This document shows positions 21,295 through 32,765 of a stretch of DNA of 64,000 nucleotides, in pieces (positions within the stretch are counted from its first letter, which is position 1; each line of letters begins with the position of its first letter). Made by a program: the position numbers and the translations under genes. The stretch is from Dipteris shenzhenensis (taxonomy: Eukaryota; Polypodiophyta; Polypodiopsida; Gleicheniales). The notes beneath the pieces were generated by a model that worked only from the letters and a program-made list of their open reading frames with translations, was not told where the DNA came from and did no database searches. The DNA lies in the NCBI GenBank assembly GCA_047967505.1, contig CM106540.1; one strand, given 5' to 3'.

Positions 21295-22856
21295 GTGTCT
21301 GTGGGGCATAACCACACTACTGTCTGCAAACCAAAGGATCGTTTCTTTGCAAGGCATAGGCATCTCGAGCCACAATGCCGCACTCGGAAACATGATACTG
21401 ACCACACGGACCAGTTGATCAATATGATATTGCAAAAGGTTGCGATCATCCGAGACTACCCGATGGAAGTGCCTAACATCGACCAACAAACTGTCCAAGG
21501 GCCAACATGCGCGAGGATGTTGGAAAAAATGGCTGAGTTTCGCACCGTCGCCAATGCCGCATTGACAGTAGAACAACAAAGAGTCTTCGAAAGCCTAGCT
21601 TCAACAAGCTTGGCGCTGCACGTTGTCTGTGGAACACCAGGTAGCGGCAAAAGCTTCTTGATACGGTACTATGTTTCGCATCTGGTAGCGCAAACCAAAA
21701 CGGCAATACTCTGTGCATCAACAGGGGCGGCTGCGACGCGGCTGAGCGGGATTGCAACCACTGTACACTACCAATTCAAGATCCCTGTGCGTAGCAGTCA
21801 GTACCCACTGAACATCCATGAGACGGATGAGCGACACCTCGCAATCAAGGAAGCCAACGCGATCATCATTGACGAGATGTCCATGCTAACAAGGATGACT
21901 TTCGATCTAGTGGTAAGACAAATCGTCAATGTGACTAATGGCACATTGCATGAGCCATTCAGACACAAAATGCTCATATTTTTTGGTGACCTGGCACAAT
22001 TACCGCCAGTCTGCAAACACCGCGAGGATCTCTACGAGCCGTGCCACATCACGTCCTCCGCGCACTGGGCTCAAGCGAAAATGTACCACATGCAATTCTC
22101 GGTGCGACATGCACGAGACATGCCGTTCCTGGCATTCTTGCATACCATAAGACTCAGGACGCCCACAACTGACGAGATTTCCGACTGTTTGGGGCAGTGC
22201 ATTATCGACAAGGAAGGTGCATGCCACTTCATCAATGCCGAAACAACCATCATTTGCATGCACAGAGTTGATGTCACTACCTTCAACTTGTGGAGAAATT
22301 CAACACTCCCGAGATGATTGTGCATGTTCAAATACATAGTAACGCCACGAGCGAACCAGCGCTCAAAGAATGGTTGGAGGACAAAAGCTTCAACGAGATA
22401 GGAGAAATTTGCGTGGGGGCGAAGGCAATGATAATGGAAAACATCGACCTCGCAATAGGTGCCGCAAATGGAGCAATGTGCAAAATCAAGAGCATCAATG
22501 CAACTAGCAGGGGAGAAATCAACGGTATCACTATCATCGTGGACACAACAGTGGCCGTGCTCACATTACGATGCTCGAAGCATCAGCGAAAGGCAATAAA
22601 TGGAAAATGGTTCCACAAGTCCACATTTCCACTAACCCTAGCATACGCTATCACGGGACACAAATCCCAAGGCGCAACCATATCCAACAAAGCGCTGCTC
22701 ATATTTCGAGGAGTGTTTGCCCTTGGCCTAGCATACGTGATGTTGTCCAGAGTGACTGGGAGAACGAGGCTTCGCATACTACATTGCCCACATCCAGACA
22801 TATTCAGACCAATTCCACGAGAGTTCTCACAGCCGACAACACAACCACGCGCATAA
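21295..22856 (+). pseudogene. Pif1-like superfamily 1 helicase, one frameshift
   Basis: Pif1 helicases unwind DNA 5' to 3' using ATP. Motifs run in order in the first frame (21295-22317): NAALTVEQQRVFESL, Walker A GTPGSGKS, CASTGAAATRLSG, Walker B IIIDEMSM, GDLAQLPPV. A frame change near 22290-22310 leads into the second frame (22290-22856), with IGEICVGAKAMIMENIDLA, AYAITGHKSQGATI and AYVMLSRVTGRTRL. One indel therefore separates the two halves. The protein is unlike the Helitron helicase at 33-34.5 kb in sequence and lacks a Rep domain upstream. Downstream, on the same strand, are two unknown frames and a GIY-YIG nuclease. It could derive from a large DNA virus or an unclassified transposon. 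Confidence 0.85.
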
Positions 22857-23079
22857 AGGTATTCACTACCAGAGATTGAAAAGGCAGAGACAAGTCATGA
22901 ATATGTTACGTCAAACATGCGTGCAAGGAAAATGGTTTTAATATCTTGTCTGTTGTCGAGAACAGGTGCAGAGAATCAGAAAGCTCGGGACATTGTAGCA
23001 TAAGACATGGACGCAGATAAGGTAAATTCCACCAGCATGAAAGAATCTTTTTTTCGTAAAGATTTAAAAAGACGGCTCA

Positions 23080-23341
23080 TTTGAAAAGACGGTGTAATAA
23101 GTCGTGCCTACAAGCGGCTATTTGAGCTATACAAAAGCAACGCGAAGGCAACAAAACCTCCACCAGCAAAGAGGAGGTTCTTCCTAACCACAAAGCAATT
23201 CCGACTAGCAAACAATGCAGGAGAACGTCTGGGAGCTTACATCAACGGCTTCAACACGTATGCGGAACTACGCGACTTCATTGACAACTGCAATAGGCGT
23301 TTGCCAGCTAAAAGAGAGCCGGGAGGCTTGAGCTTCGCAAA
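23080..23341 (+). pseudogene. Unrecognised frame, no start codon
   Basis: An open plus-strand frame runs from after the TGA at about 23077 to the TAA near 23341 (about 85 residues), with text such as AYKRLFELYKSNAKATKPPP, LTTKQFRLANNAGERLGAY and FNTYAELRDFIDNCN. There is no ATG, so the start is lost or lies in another exon. The balanced amino-acid composition suggests real former coding sequence. It sits between the helicase and the 125-residue frame, same strand. Confidence 0.45.
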
Positions 23342-23425
23342 TGGTACGTAATGTTTCCGAAAATTAAAAAAAACCGCAACAATTGAGAAAAAGAATTAAC
23401 GAGTTGCAAGAACAACAAACTCATC

Positions 23426-23803
23426 ATGGATTGCACTTCTCCTGTAGGACTCCTCAAAGAGATCCTTGTCGAGCTTGACATTGAGTTCGATGAGACCGAT
23501 AGGATGATGGAAAGTTTGGAGGGGCAAAAGCTACTAGACACGAAGATGAAAGGGATCACAGCGTATGCGTGCGAACTGCTGCATTACAGGTACAACGTAT
23601 CCTTGGAGTTGCTGAGGGACACGACGCGCAATCAAGGAATGGCTATACTCGAACAATTCATGGAACAATTTGGAGGGACGCCGACACACCCAGTGACGAC
23701 AATGGAGAAGCTTACGTATATTTTCGACAGGGACTTATACGAGGAGCGCTTCGGTATTGGAAACGATCCTTTAACGCCAACAGAGAAAAACCAGGGCAAG
23801 TAA
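23426..23803 (+). CDS. Unrecognised 125-residue protein in the helicase/GIY-YIG block
   Basis: An intact frame from ATG 23426 (MDCTSPVGLLKEILVELDIE) to the stop at 23803. It is acidic and predicted helical in its first half (LLKEILVELDIEFDETDRM), with MAILEQFMEQFGGTPTHPV in the middle and IFDRDLYEERFGIG near the end. No known domain was recognised. The codon text is non-repetitive and the frame is clean, unlike its neighbours. The start follows the previous frame by 85 bp. A function tied to the neighbouring helicase or nuclease is inference only. Confidence 0.5.
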   Translation: MDCTSPVGLLKEILVELDIEFDETDRMMESLEGQKLLDTKMKGITAYACELLHYRYNVSLELLRDTTRNQGMAILEQFMEQFGGTPTHPVTTMEKLTYIFDRDLYEERFGIGNDPLTPTEKNQGK

Positions 23804-23830
23804 ATAAATGCATTCTATTATGGACCTCAA

Positions 23831-24286
23831 ATGAAAAAAAAAAGACCGAAAACCTCGATGACTAACGTAATTGTCAATGTTGACGCAAGTACGACATTGA
23901 AAGACGCGAGCCTCGAGATGAAGGAGGAGCCTCCACTAAAGCGCCCGCGCAAGGGAATCATGCGAGCCTCATCGTCTACTGCATCACGTGCAAGCCCAAC
24001 AACAGAAAATACATAGGAACCAGGACGGACCTGCCGCGGAGGATCAAACAGCACAATAAAAAACCACCGGTGAAAATGAAAGAGGACTTGTAGCGTTACA
24101 AGCCCTTCAAAGAAAATTTCGAAATCAAAGTTGGAAACAACAGACACTGTAGACAAAGCACGAACTTTAGAGCAGTACTACATAAGGAGCCACAACACAG
24201 TAGGTCCATTAGGTTACAACACGCTCGAGGGCCATCTGGCTAGAGCACGGAAGTACTATTTCCTAAAGCGCAGGAACATCATTTGA
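23831..24286 (+). pseudogene. GIY-YIG endonuclease, broken
   Basis: GIY-YIG nucleases cut DNA and occur in homing introns, Penelope-like elements, some viruses and repair proteins. After a lysine-rich N-terminus (MKKKRPKTS..PLKRPRKG) the frame changes, and VYCITCKPNNRKYIG, then TDLPRRIKQHNKK, match the core pattern: the first motif in VYC, KYIG for YIG, and the arginine and histidine of RR..QH. An in-frame TAG follows near 24093. A further frame change near 24130 gives LEQYYIRSHNTVGPLGYNT, the usual C-terminal end of the domain, then HLARARKYYFLKRRNII and TGA. At least one stop and two frame changes make it non-functional. No reverse transcriptase was found nearby, which argues against a Penelope-like element. 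Confidence 0.75.
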
Positions 24287-25399
24287 CCCAAAAAATAAAC
24301 ATTTATGCCTTCGAAAAAAGGGATCCAATGAAGTTGCAAATGGTGCTGGAACTTTTGTCGTACATGCAATGCAGCTTTGGGTTTGGATTATTCCTGTCAC
24401 AGTTGCATGCTTCTGTCTCAATTTCAATTTCATTTAATATTTATACATTTCTGAAATACATCTCCCCGTTGTTCGCTCGAAGTGGAATGACAATAGATTT
24501 GCTTACAGTGCAAAGAATAGGAATTTGTCTTCCTCCGAAAAAAAGAAAAACTACGTTTTACTGTCGACATGAACAACATAAAGTGCAAGCAGGACTGGAT
24601 GATAACGAAATCTCTAGAAAAGGTTGCATGCAATTGAACATCAATCTTCTGCATCATTTCTGACAACGTGACTCATGTGAACCTCAACAAGATAGCAAAA
24701 GAGAGAAGTATTCATCAAGAGCCCAGCTGGCCAAGCAATCTAGTTAGAGAGAAATACCTAGCAAAAGACAAAACCATTTACGATTTTCACAACAAAAGAC
24801 AAGAGCATTCAGGATCTCCACAAGCAAACAAAAACCTTAAACCCTGAACACAATAGAAGCTCTTAAACTACTACTAACGCACACTTAAACTCATACTAAC
24901 CACAATTTGGATGGTCAAATTGACCAAATGGACTAACTTCAAAACTATGGACAAGCTCTTAAACTACTACTAACACACACTTAAACTCATACTAACCACA
25001 ATGTGGATGGTGAAATTGACCAAATGAACTAAACTATGGAGGTAAAAACCAAGGCATGCGTTAGGACCGGTTGAAGGGGAAAAAAAAAAAGCCAGCAAAA
25101 ATAAATTTCCCTTTGGTTGGAGTGAGTCACTTAAGACCTGGTGTGTGAAAAGGGCGGCGGAATCCAATTTGAATTTCAACGGCTATATTTCTGTGCTCCC
25201 TTTCAACATGTCTTTCTTTCTTTCTTTCTGTTTCTGTGATCCTTTGATCCATCGCAAGCTCTGTTTCTGTCTGTGATCTATCGCCATAGCCAAGCTCTTT
25301 TTCTCTCATCTATCGCCATCGCCAAGCTCTACTTGCCATCTCCATATCTTATCCTCCTCTCTGCATCGTTACCTTCTCTCCCTCTCCCTTCAACCTCCC
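24287..25399. other. Intergenic region and 5' leader of the securin-like gene
   Basis: A tandem duplication of about 104 bp (CTCTTAAACTACTACTAAC, ACTTAAACTCATACTAACCA) lies at about 24857-25045. Immediately before the start codon at 25400 is a pyrimidine-rich leader with three imperfect copies of TCTATCGCCATMGCCAAGCT (about 25250-25332). No TATA box stood out. Confidence 0.55.
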
Positions 25400-26831
25400 A
25401 TGGCCTTGCGCACCGGCAGACCCCGTCCCCTCCTCCAAGATGAGAACGCGGAGAACCCTCTCGTATCCGGTATGTTTCACCTTTTTTCGCCTGGATTTCC
25501 CCCCCATCTCTGCATAGAACGGACGCTCAATTGCTCTGCACTTCAGTAGAGTAGACACAAGGGTCTGATAATATAATCCAGAGCATTGCTTAGAAAAACA
25601 AATGGGGGCACGCTGAAGGTGTTTGCCGTTCTTGCCGATCCAGGAAAGGCGCCCGGTGGAAGTGGCCTCGGGGCTGGGAACAAGGGTTTGGGACTCAAAC
25701 CGCTGCAGCAGCCCCTTCTCGAACGCAAAAAGCTCTCCAACATCACCAACCAGCTGAATTCGGCCAAAGGGAAGGGCGCTACAGAGAATGGAGGGGGGAA
25801 GGCAGCACCTCAAAGCTTTTCGATCAAGGTGGATGCCGAGTTCGCTCCCACGAAAGCAGGATTGCAGGATGCTTTTGCTAAAATTGCAGCCACGCCCAGA
25901 ATTCCTCTCAAGAACATCACTAACGGGGGAAATCAGCGTCAGGAGCAGTCCCAGGCAGATGATTTGAAGCTTCCGAAACAGAAGGCTAACGCGGAATCTC
26001 AAAGCAAGTCCGCTGCGAAGTTCAAGTTCCCACCGAGCTCCAAATTAAATCATCTCACCGAAGAAATGAAAAAGAAAGCTGCTCTTTGGGGCGAAGAGGG
26101 AATTGAGAGAACTCATTTCACTGGAAAAGACATGGAAGAACTTCGAGAAAAAATTCAAGGCGAAGGTGCACTCTAATGAATCTCTGTAAGTTGTTACGAA
26201 TTACTTAAGTTCGTGAACAGACGCGTGATGTTTGGTTCTGTGTCTCGCAGAAATCGCAAAGCGAGTTGCCATGACGTTGTCACTTCGCTCCAACATTCCT
26301 TTTCCCCGGCTACGCCCTCCCGAAGATGTGAGTCTTTGTTTCCGTTTTGTAGTAGGCCGGAAGTTTCCAGTCGTAAGTTTCCTTACATTGTCCCTACGAA
26401 GTGCCTTCACTAGCCGTTTTTCTTCACAGTATAAGTGGGAGTTCCCGGCTGTTCACGAGCTCGACCTCTTGCAAGATCTTCATGAGGATGCGGATGCAAA
26501 CTACAAAGGTACTATTGTAGTGATTGATTTCGTGTGCATTCGTTGAGAATACCCAAGGAACCGCTATCCTGGCATGTATCTTGCAAGTTAACGAGTGGTT
26601 CAGAGCTTCAACTTTAGTTTGGGGGGCAATACCTCAAACCCTCAGTGCCAAGATTTAAGTCTATTTCATATTTTCTGTGCAGGTCTCGATAGGTGGAGCT
26701 CAAATAACGATGTAGACGAAACTCTGTTGGGGTACGCCGATTACTTCGCTGTCTGTTCACCGCCAAGATTCACAGAGGGCTGGCCTCAAGTCATGGACGA
26801 CGCATTAGTTGAAGACATCAATAGTTGTTAG
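25400..26831 (+). CDS. Securin-like (PATRONUS-type) cell-cycle protein, five exons
   Basis: Exons 25400-25469, 25644-26165, 26251-26327, 26430-26508 and 26683-26831 all have GT-AG borders and consistent phases, summing to 897 bp (298 residues). The N-terminus MALRTGRPRPLLQDENAENP holds a DEN box (residues 14-16). Two perfect destruction boxes of the form RxxLxxIxN follow: RKKLSNITN (51-59) and RIPLKNITN (109-117). Such degrons mark anaphase-promoting-complex substrates, and plant securin PATRONUS, which restrains separase, has the same DEN-box/D-box layout. The middle is basic and low-complexity; the C-terminal third is acidic (ELDLLQDLHEDADANY, WSSNNDVDETLLGYADYF), as in the separase-binding end of securins. 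At 298 residues it is longer than angiosperm PATRONUS. Another APC/C target is possible. The gene model is firm; the securin identity is inference. Confidence 0.75.
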
Positions 26832-27907
26832 GTTCTTAGATTCTTGCTCATTACAACCTTTCTTGAGACAGGCAGAAATTGACTTCCTAAAAAGCATCAT
26901 AATATCTAAATGATGCTCGCATCAGAAAATGACTCTTTTTTGGGCTCGATCATGAAACACAAGGTTTGTCTAAGTCTATGATGATTGGGACTTGCCAATG
27001 AATGTTTTCCCTCTTATGTATGAAACTGCTAATGGGGTTCACTCTCGGTTCCCTTTGAAGCTTCTCTTCTGTTTTCTCGTTTCCTACAAAAGTACAAAGT
27101 CAATTAGATGGAGAAGAAGAGCTGCATCTTCTTGTTCTACTTTTCATCCATGTGTATAATCTAGCACGAGAGTCTACTTAATCAATGAAGCACAAGGTTT
27201 TTCTATGATGATTGGGACTCGCCAATGCAGTACGAATGTGCTAACTTTAAGTTTCATCGAGAAGAAGAGCAGGGTCTGCTAATCAGGAAAACAAGTGATC
27301 ATTGGTAGATCTACATTCCTGTTGGGGTTCCTTTTGAAGCTCTTCTTCTGTTTTCTCGTTTCTTAGATGCAGAAGAAAAGCTGCATACCTAGCACAAGAA
27401 ACCTAGCAAGAGACCACATAATCTGCTATTTTGATTCCCCAATCTTCGTTGTTTCAAACCGAGGCTGAAAAAAAATAGCTTGCTATTATTTTCTTGCATT
27501 TCTTTCAACTGTTCTAAAAGAATTAGGGCTGCAGCGTGGATTCTATTGGAGATTTTAGGGCTATAGCTTCAAAAATTTCGTGCAGTGCTGATATCTACAT
27601 ACTGTTTCACATTCAAGAAATAGTATCGTGCAATGCTTAGATACTCTTTGGATTTAATATTCAAGCTCGTCAAGGTCTACGGTTGGATATATTTATTAGA
27701 CGTTGTCCCACGTCTGCAACAAACTGTTTCTTGAAGCCTTGGCAGCTAGCATTGCATGCTAGCAAGATGAGTATTCTTTTGCAGTGCTTAGTGACTCATG
27801 TGTTGATTAAATCAAGTAGTTGGATACATGAAGCTTGTGAGTGTGAAATCACAGCAAAGAAGTATATTGATATAAATAAATAGATATATGTATGTATGCA
27901 TGCCGCA

Positions 27908-27938
<31 letters not shown>

Positions 27939-29690
27939 TTGCTATGTCTAAAATAGTAAGAAAGAGCTCGGTACCCTTCGTAGCAATCAAGCAAACCACA
28001 TAGGGGAGGTAGTCATAGCCAGTTAGCAAGAAGAGATTTCCAACAACGGAGTCAATGTAGGGGAGAACTCCATCAGTTTGCTCACATGATGAGGAGCTAG
28101 TTTTGTTGGAGCTACTTCTAGATGATACTTTGGAGGACACAATGGCACGGCATTGGAGCTTTTGTCTAGAATTGAAGTCAGGGTTGTAACAAACTGCAAG
28201 TACAAAACTTCAAGTGTCCTTCCATTATGGTCAGTTTGCCAAAAAGCTGGTGCATCTCATTCTACGTGTATATACAAAGTAGAACGAGATTATTATGTAC
28301 TCTGAAAAGGATGAGATCCATGAAGACTTTAATATATACGGACCCTTGGGTCTTAAACCCTCCCATACTGAACACAACATTAACCTACAGAAATCTCTGT
28401 TCTTTTAACCACTACCTCATGGCATGACATTGCACTTAGCATCTTTTCCTTAATTTGCTACAACCACTGCAACTATATTTGCTTCCCTGCTACAACACAG
28501 CCGAATCCTAAAGCACTGCTTATCTCTAATCCTTATATCCTCTATTGATAATCATGGACAACATTTGCAAAAGCAACACTCGCAAGGAATTCTTCCTCAA
28601 ACTCTACCTCAATTTATCTTTTATGTATGTATTCTGTCCTATATCTTGTTTTCCTCCTATACATAGCAATGGATACATACAATGAAATTTGGTTTGTGTA
28701 AAGTCCATATACGAAAAAAGATAAAACATCGAGCAAGGTCCCCAAGGTGGATGCACCTTGGCAACTCTCTATATGCTTGATCAGTTCATGGTTCTATTTT
28801 GTATATCATCGACCAAATGGATATCGCATTCGAAATTCAAGTAAAACATAGTATAGCTGAAGTTGTTTAATTAGGATCCAACCCGCCGCATTTTGAACAG
28901 CAAGAGAAGCTTTTTCCATGCGCACAGCAATCCAATCGAAGGCCAAAATATTAGCCTGCCATATTTCTATCAGCTTTTATTAAAGCTTGGACTTTGCAGA
29001 TAATCTTTGGTATATGACGCGTGTGCAGGAAGGCCATGAGGAATTTCGTGTAGGTAGCAAATTGAGCTTGATTATGCTTTCCTCTGGCCTTCACCTTGGG
29101 TGGATGTTCCATTTGGAGTAGGCAGCCCATCGACTCATTAAATGCAACCTCCACTCTCTCCTCTCCTCTCCCTCCCACTCTCTCCTCTCCAAACAAGGTG
29201 AATGATATGTTTATCATTCATTAGGCCCTCCTCCGTGTGGGTGAAATGTCGAGACAGAGCATACAATTGGAGGCCCCAGGGTTAAAATGAAGGATATTCA
29301 GAGTGTGCAAAAAGGAGTAAATGAGAATGGCCCAAAAGTCATACAAGGGGACCCCAAATCATCAATGCTCTACAAGTGCACCAGCCACAAATTAACACCT
29401 AAGGGAGCATACATATTTCATTCAAGAGGCCTGCCTAATGAGGTTTTATGGTAGTGTTAATTTTTTGCAAATGTAGACATATTTGTTTGAGTTCCTATGT
29501 AACTGTAATAGAGTAGAAGTTGGAATTGTAAGATGTACGAAATCCTATGGAGAAAGAGTTCATGTTTAAAAATTGGAGGTAGTAAAGGTAGGTATTGTGT
29601 ACATTTCATTAGTAGAGAAATGGTGTATTACTGTTTTTGTTTGGAGAACTCATTAATATGTCCAAATACATCAAAATATTACATCCGAAA
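26832..29690. other. Downstream intergenic region with diverged duplication
   Basis: Two diverged copies of a segment of about 200 bp follow the securin-like gene (about 26950-27140 and 27180-27400), sharing ATGATTGGGACT.GCCAATG, GGGGTTC and CTTCTGTTTTCTCGTTTC. A CT microsatellite lies at 27907-27937 and a CTCTCC stretch at 29153-29190. No gene or RNA was recognised in the remaining AT-rich sequence. Confidence 0.45.
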
Positions 29691-29916
29691 GTGAAATCAG
29701 AGAACTCATTAATATGTCCAAATACACATCCGCATACAATGTCATAACTGAACATACAAAATCTACAATAGACACACAAACATCCCTAAAGGGAAAAGTC
29801 TGCGGCCATGTACTATAGGGAAAAGCTTGCGTCAGCCATGTACTCCACATCCGCCATGTCAAAAAAAAAAAATCTGTAAGACAGAGTACTTCAAAATATC
29901 ACATCCAAAAGTGCAG

Positions 29917-30724
29917 TCACATGTCTGAACATGCAATAGCTACATCAAAGAACTGACTGATATATCCAAATACATAGCCGCAAAATAAAGTGCGACGGCC
30001 ATTCAGTCTACGTCCACCACGTCCGCCGCGTCCACCACGGCTACGAACATACAATGGAGTACCAACAATCGTATCTGGACCAGCATCACATAGAAAGACA
30101 ACTTAGAAACTATAATTATTGAGCCATAAATCTTTTATACATGTATGTTGGTAAAACCCAACTCATTCTTTAGAGTACTTACTCAGACGCAAAGGGCTGT
30201 CAACAATGCTGGCAAAGGTGTACGTGTAGTCCCCATTTTGCCCTCGATAGAAAATTCGTGTCCACACATATTCATAGTATCCCAGCCAACAAACAGTGAT
30301 GGTCTGTGGTCCATCATCCCTATGAAGCCGGCAAGCCAGGACAGCGTAATATCCCAAATGGACTCGTCCATCCAGAGGATTGTGGACGTGGAGATTCATT
30401 AGAAAACATGAATCAGGAACAATCCTAAAAGACAAACAATAGCATGTTTTCCCACTCAAATATAATCCAAAAAGACTTTTGTTTTAACAAAAATAAAGCA
30501 TTAAACAATGCACACAGTTCTTACCCAAGGTAGCTCTCCAGCTCAAGCAAATCCAACACAACAGTTGTGCGCTCTCTAGAGATCCCCAGCCCGCAGGATC
30601 TACAATTTTCTAAAAGTGAGTGACTATACTATTAAACGTGTCAACATAAAACGTGGTTGTCAAGCAACTATGTACCTTGCACCTGTGCTCTTGTTTCGGT
30701 GACAAATGTGAACTGCCTAGACAT
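29917..30724 (-). CDS. Small spliced protein with CxxC pair and RGG tail, copy 1 (open)
   Basis: Four exons on the minus strand: 30724-30676 (MSRQFTFVTKT-like start, here FVTET), 30609-30525, 30424-30183 and 30074-29917. Introns have GT-AG ends (GTACAT..TTTTAG, GTAAGAAC..TCTTTTAG, GTAAGTAC..GGTCCAG), phases agree, and the sum is 534 bp (177 residues). Exon 2 encodes NCRSCGLGISRERTTVV, with a CxxC pair, then a Leu-rich helix. Exon 3 encodes NLHVHNPLDGRVHLGYYAVL and WTRIFYRGQNGDYTYTFASI. Exon 4 encodes VRSRGGRGGRGGRRLNGRR, an RGG-type RNA-binding tail. No family was recognised. It follows the RepHel gene in the position where plant Helitrons often carry an RPA gene, but it does not look like RPA. 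Splicing is predicted, not shown. Confidence 0.6.
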
Positions 30725-31041
30725 CCTATCACATTGCTAAAAAGGAATGCACGTGTCAATCTACATATACTGGAAAAAAACAATAGGCTTTGAAGAGAAA
30801 ATAGCCTGTAGTGTATTGCAAACCCATTACTCAAATTAAAAATGAAATCCAAACATTATCAAGGACAAAGTCATGAAATATTACGTCTCACTTCATCTTT
30901 GTATAAATAGCCAACATTCCCAAAGACCTATGATAGTTGGAATACTGAAAGAACTTAAAAAAAGCTATACAAAGATTAGCGAAATGAACATTTTCCACCC
31001 AAGAAAGTCTAAGGAGGGCTTGAAAGAGCAATGTCATACTC

Positions 31042-31669
31042 CTAGGCTCTTGCTGTTGCCAATTGCAAAACTTCCTTGTACATAACATTTGTGGTAGAAG
31101 TATTATCCTCGCCCCTGGCATCAGACGCACTCTGCGAAATGAAAACCTTAACAGCGTTTGATGCTCGGATACGTGAAAATGCCACATATAATTGGCCATG
31201 ACTGAATACCGGTGTCGCCAAGTAGAGCCCCAAAACTGACAATGTTTGGCCCTGTGACTTATTGATTGTCATGCCAAATGCCAATCGGATAGGAAATTGC
31301 CGTCTCCTCATGTTGAATGGAAGTTTAACGTTGGTCGGAATGAATGTTATCCTTGGAATAAACGTTCTATCACCAGCATTGTTACCAGTAATGATTTCAG
31401 CTTCTAACACTTTTGTGTGAAACTCTTTGCATATCAACCGTGTCCCATTGCACAAACCCTGGCGAGCATTCAAATTATGCAACAAAATTATAGGAGCATT
31501 TCTTTTCAAAACCAACCGATGCGGGGGATATCCACCACCAAGATCAAGACTGTTCAAATACTGGACTGCAAACAAAAAGGAATCTCCCCCTAAGTTGTCC
31601 ACTGAGTCTGCACTTAGGTACTCCCTTTCCTCACCGGGCATTGCCTTCAATGCCGTAGCATTAATTGAT
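31042..31669 (-). pseudogene. Truncated Helitron helicase C-terminus (duplicate)
   Basis: Matches the C-terminal part of the helicase at 33083-33717 almost exactly, with GLCNGTRLICKEF, AFGMTINKSQGQTLS and QLYVAFSRIRA. It starts inside the protein at the duplication breakpoint (31669), so Walker A and B are absent. A 6-bp in-frame difference near the end (GEDNTS against GEEMDNTS) distinguishes it from the other copy. Confidence 0.88.
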
Positions 31670-31992
31670 ATGTCCAAATACACATCCGCATACAAAGTCA
31701 TAACTGAATATACAAAATGTACAATAGACACACAAACATCCTTAAAGGGAAAAGTCTGCGGCCATGTACTATAGGGAAAAGCCTGTGCCGGCCATGTACT
31801 CCACATTTGCCATGTCCAATAAAAAATTTCTCTATGATAGAGTACTTCAAAAAATATCACATCCAAAAGTACAGTCACATGTCTGAACATGCAATAGCTA
31901 CATCAAAGAACTGACTGATATATCCAAATACACAGCCACAAAATAAAGTCATAACTGAACATACAAAATCTACAATACACACACAAACATCC

Positions 31993-32765
31993 CTAAGGGA
32001 AAAGTCTGCGGCCATGTACTGCAGGGAAAAGCCTGCGACGGCCATTCAGTCTATGTCCACCACGTCCGCCGCGTCCACCACGGCTACGAACATACAACGG
32101 AGTACCAACAATCGTATCTGGACCAGCATCACATAGAAAGACAACTTAGAAACTATAATTATTGAGCCATAAAACTTTTATACATGTATGTTGGTAAAAC
32201 CCAACTCATTCTTTAGAGTACTTACTCAGACGCAAAGGGCTGTCAACAATGCTAGCAAAGGTGTACGTGTAGTCCCCATTTTGCCCTCGATAGAAAATTC
32301 GTGTCCACACACATTCATAGTATCCCAGCCAACGAACAGTGATGGTCTGTGGTCCATCATCCCTATGAAGCCGGCAAGCCAGGACAGCGTAATATCCCAA
32401 ATGGACTCGTCCATCCAAAGGATTGTGGACGTGGAGATTCATTAGAAACCCTGAATCAGGAACAGTCCTAAAAGACAAACAATAGCATGTTTTCTCACTC
32501 AAATATAATCCAAAAAGACTTTTGTTTTAACAAAAATAAAGCATTAAACAATGCACACAGTTCTTACCCAAGGTAGCTCTCCAGCTCAAGCAAATCCAAC
32601 AACAGTTGTGCGCTCTCTAGAGATCCCCAGCCCGCAGGATCTACAATTTTCTAAAAGTGAGTGACTATACTATTAAACGTGTCAACATAAAACGTGGTTG
32701 TCAAGCAACTATGTACCTTGCACCTGTGCTCTTGTTTTGGTGACAAATGTGAACTGCCTAGACAT
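31993..32765 (-). pseudogene. Small spliced CxxC/RGG protein, copy 2 (2-bp deletion)
   Basis: Same four-exon layout: 32765-32717, 32650-32568, then from about 32467 to about 32226, then from 32118 downwards. Exon 2 is 83 bp instead of 85, because CCAACAACAG replaces CCAACACAACAG, which shifts the frame. The last exon lacks the deletion seen in copy 1 and would end RRLNGRRRLFPAVHGRRLFP with TAG at 31993. Other differences from copy 1 are few, so the two arose by the same tandem duplication. Coordinates of exons 3 and 4 are inferred by alignment with copy 1. Confidence 0.6.

Noticed and set aside
23831-24286. Penelope-like retroelement
   Set aside because: The GIY-YIG domain fits, but no reverse transcriptase was found within several kilobases on either strand.
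25586-26176. Single-exon 196-residue gene
   Set aside because: The start has no support, the acceptor at 25643 joins exon 1 in phase, and the donor at 26166 continues the frame into exons 3-5.
32188-32445. Plus-strand frame MLVKPNSFFRVLTQTQ repeated at 30145
   Set aside because: It is antisense to exon 3 of the spliced CxxC/RGG gene and is duplicated only because the region is.
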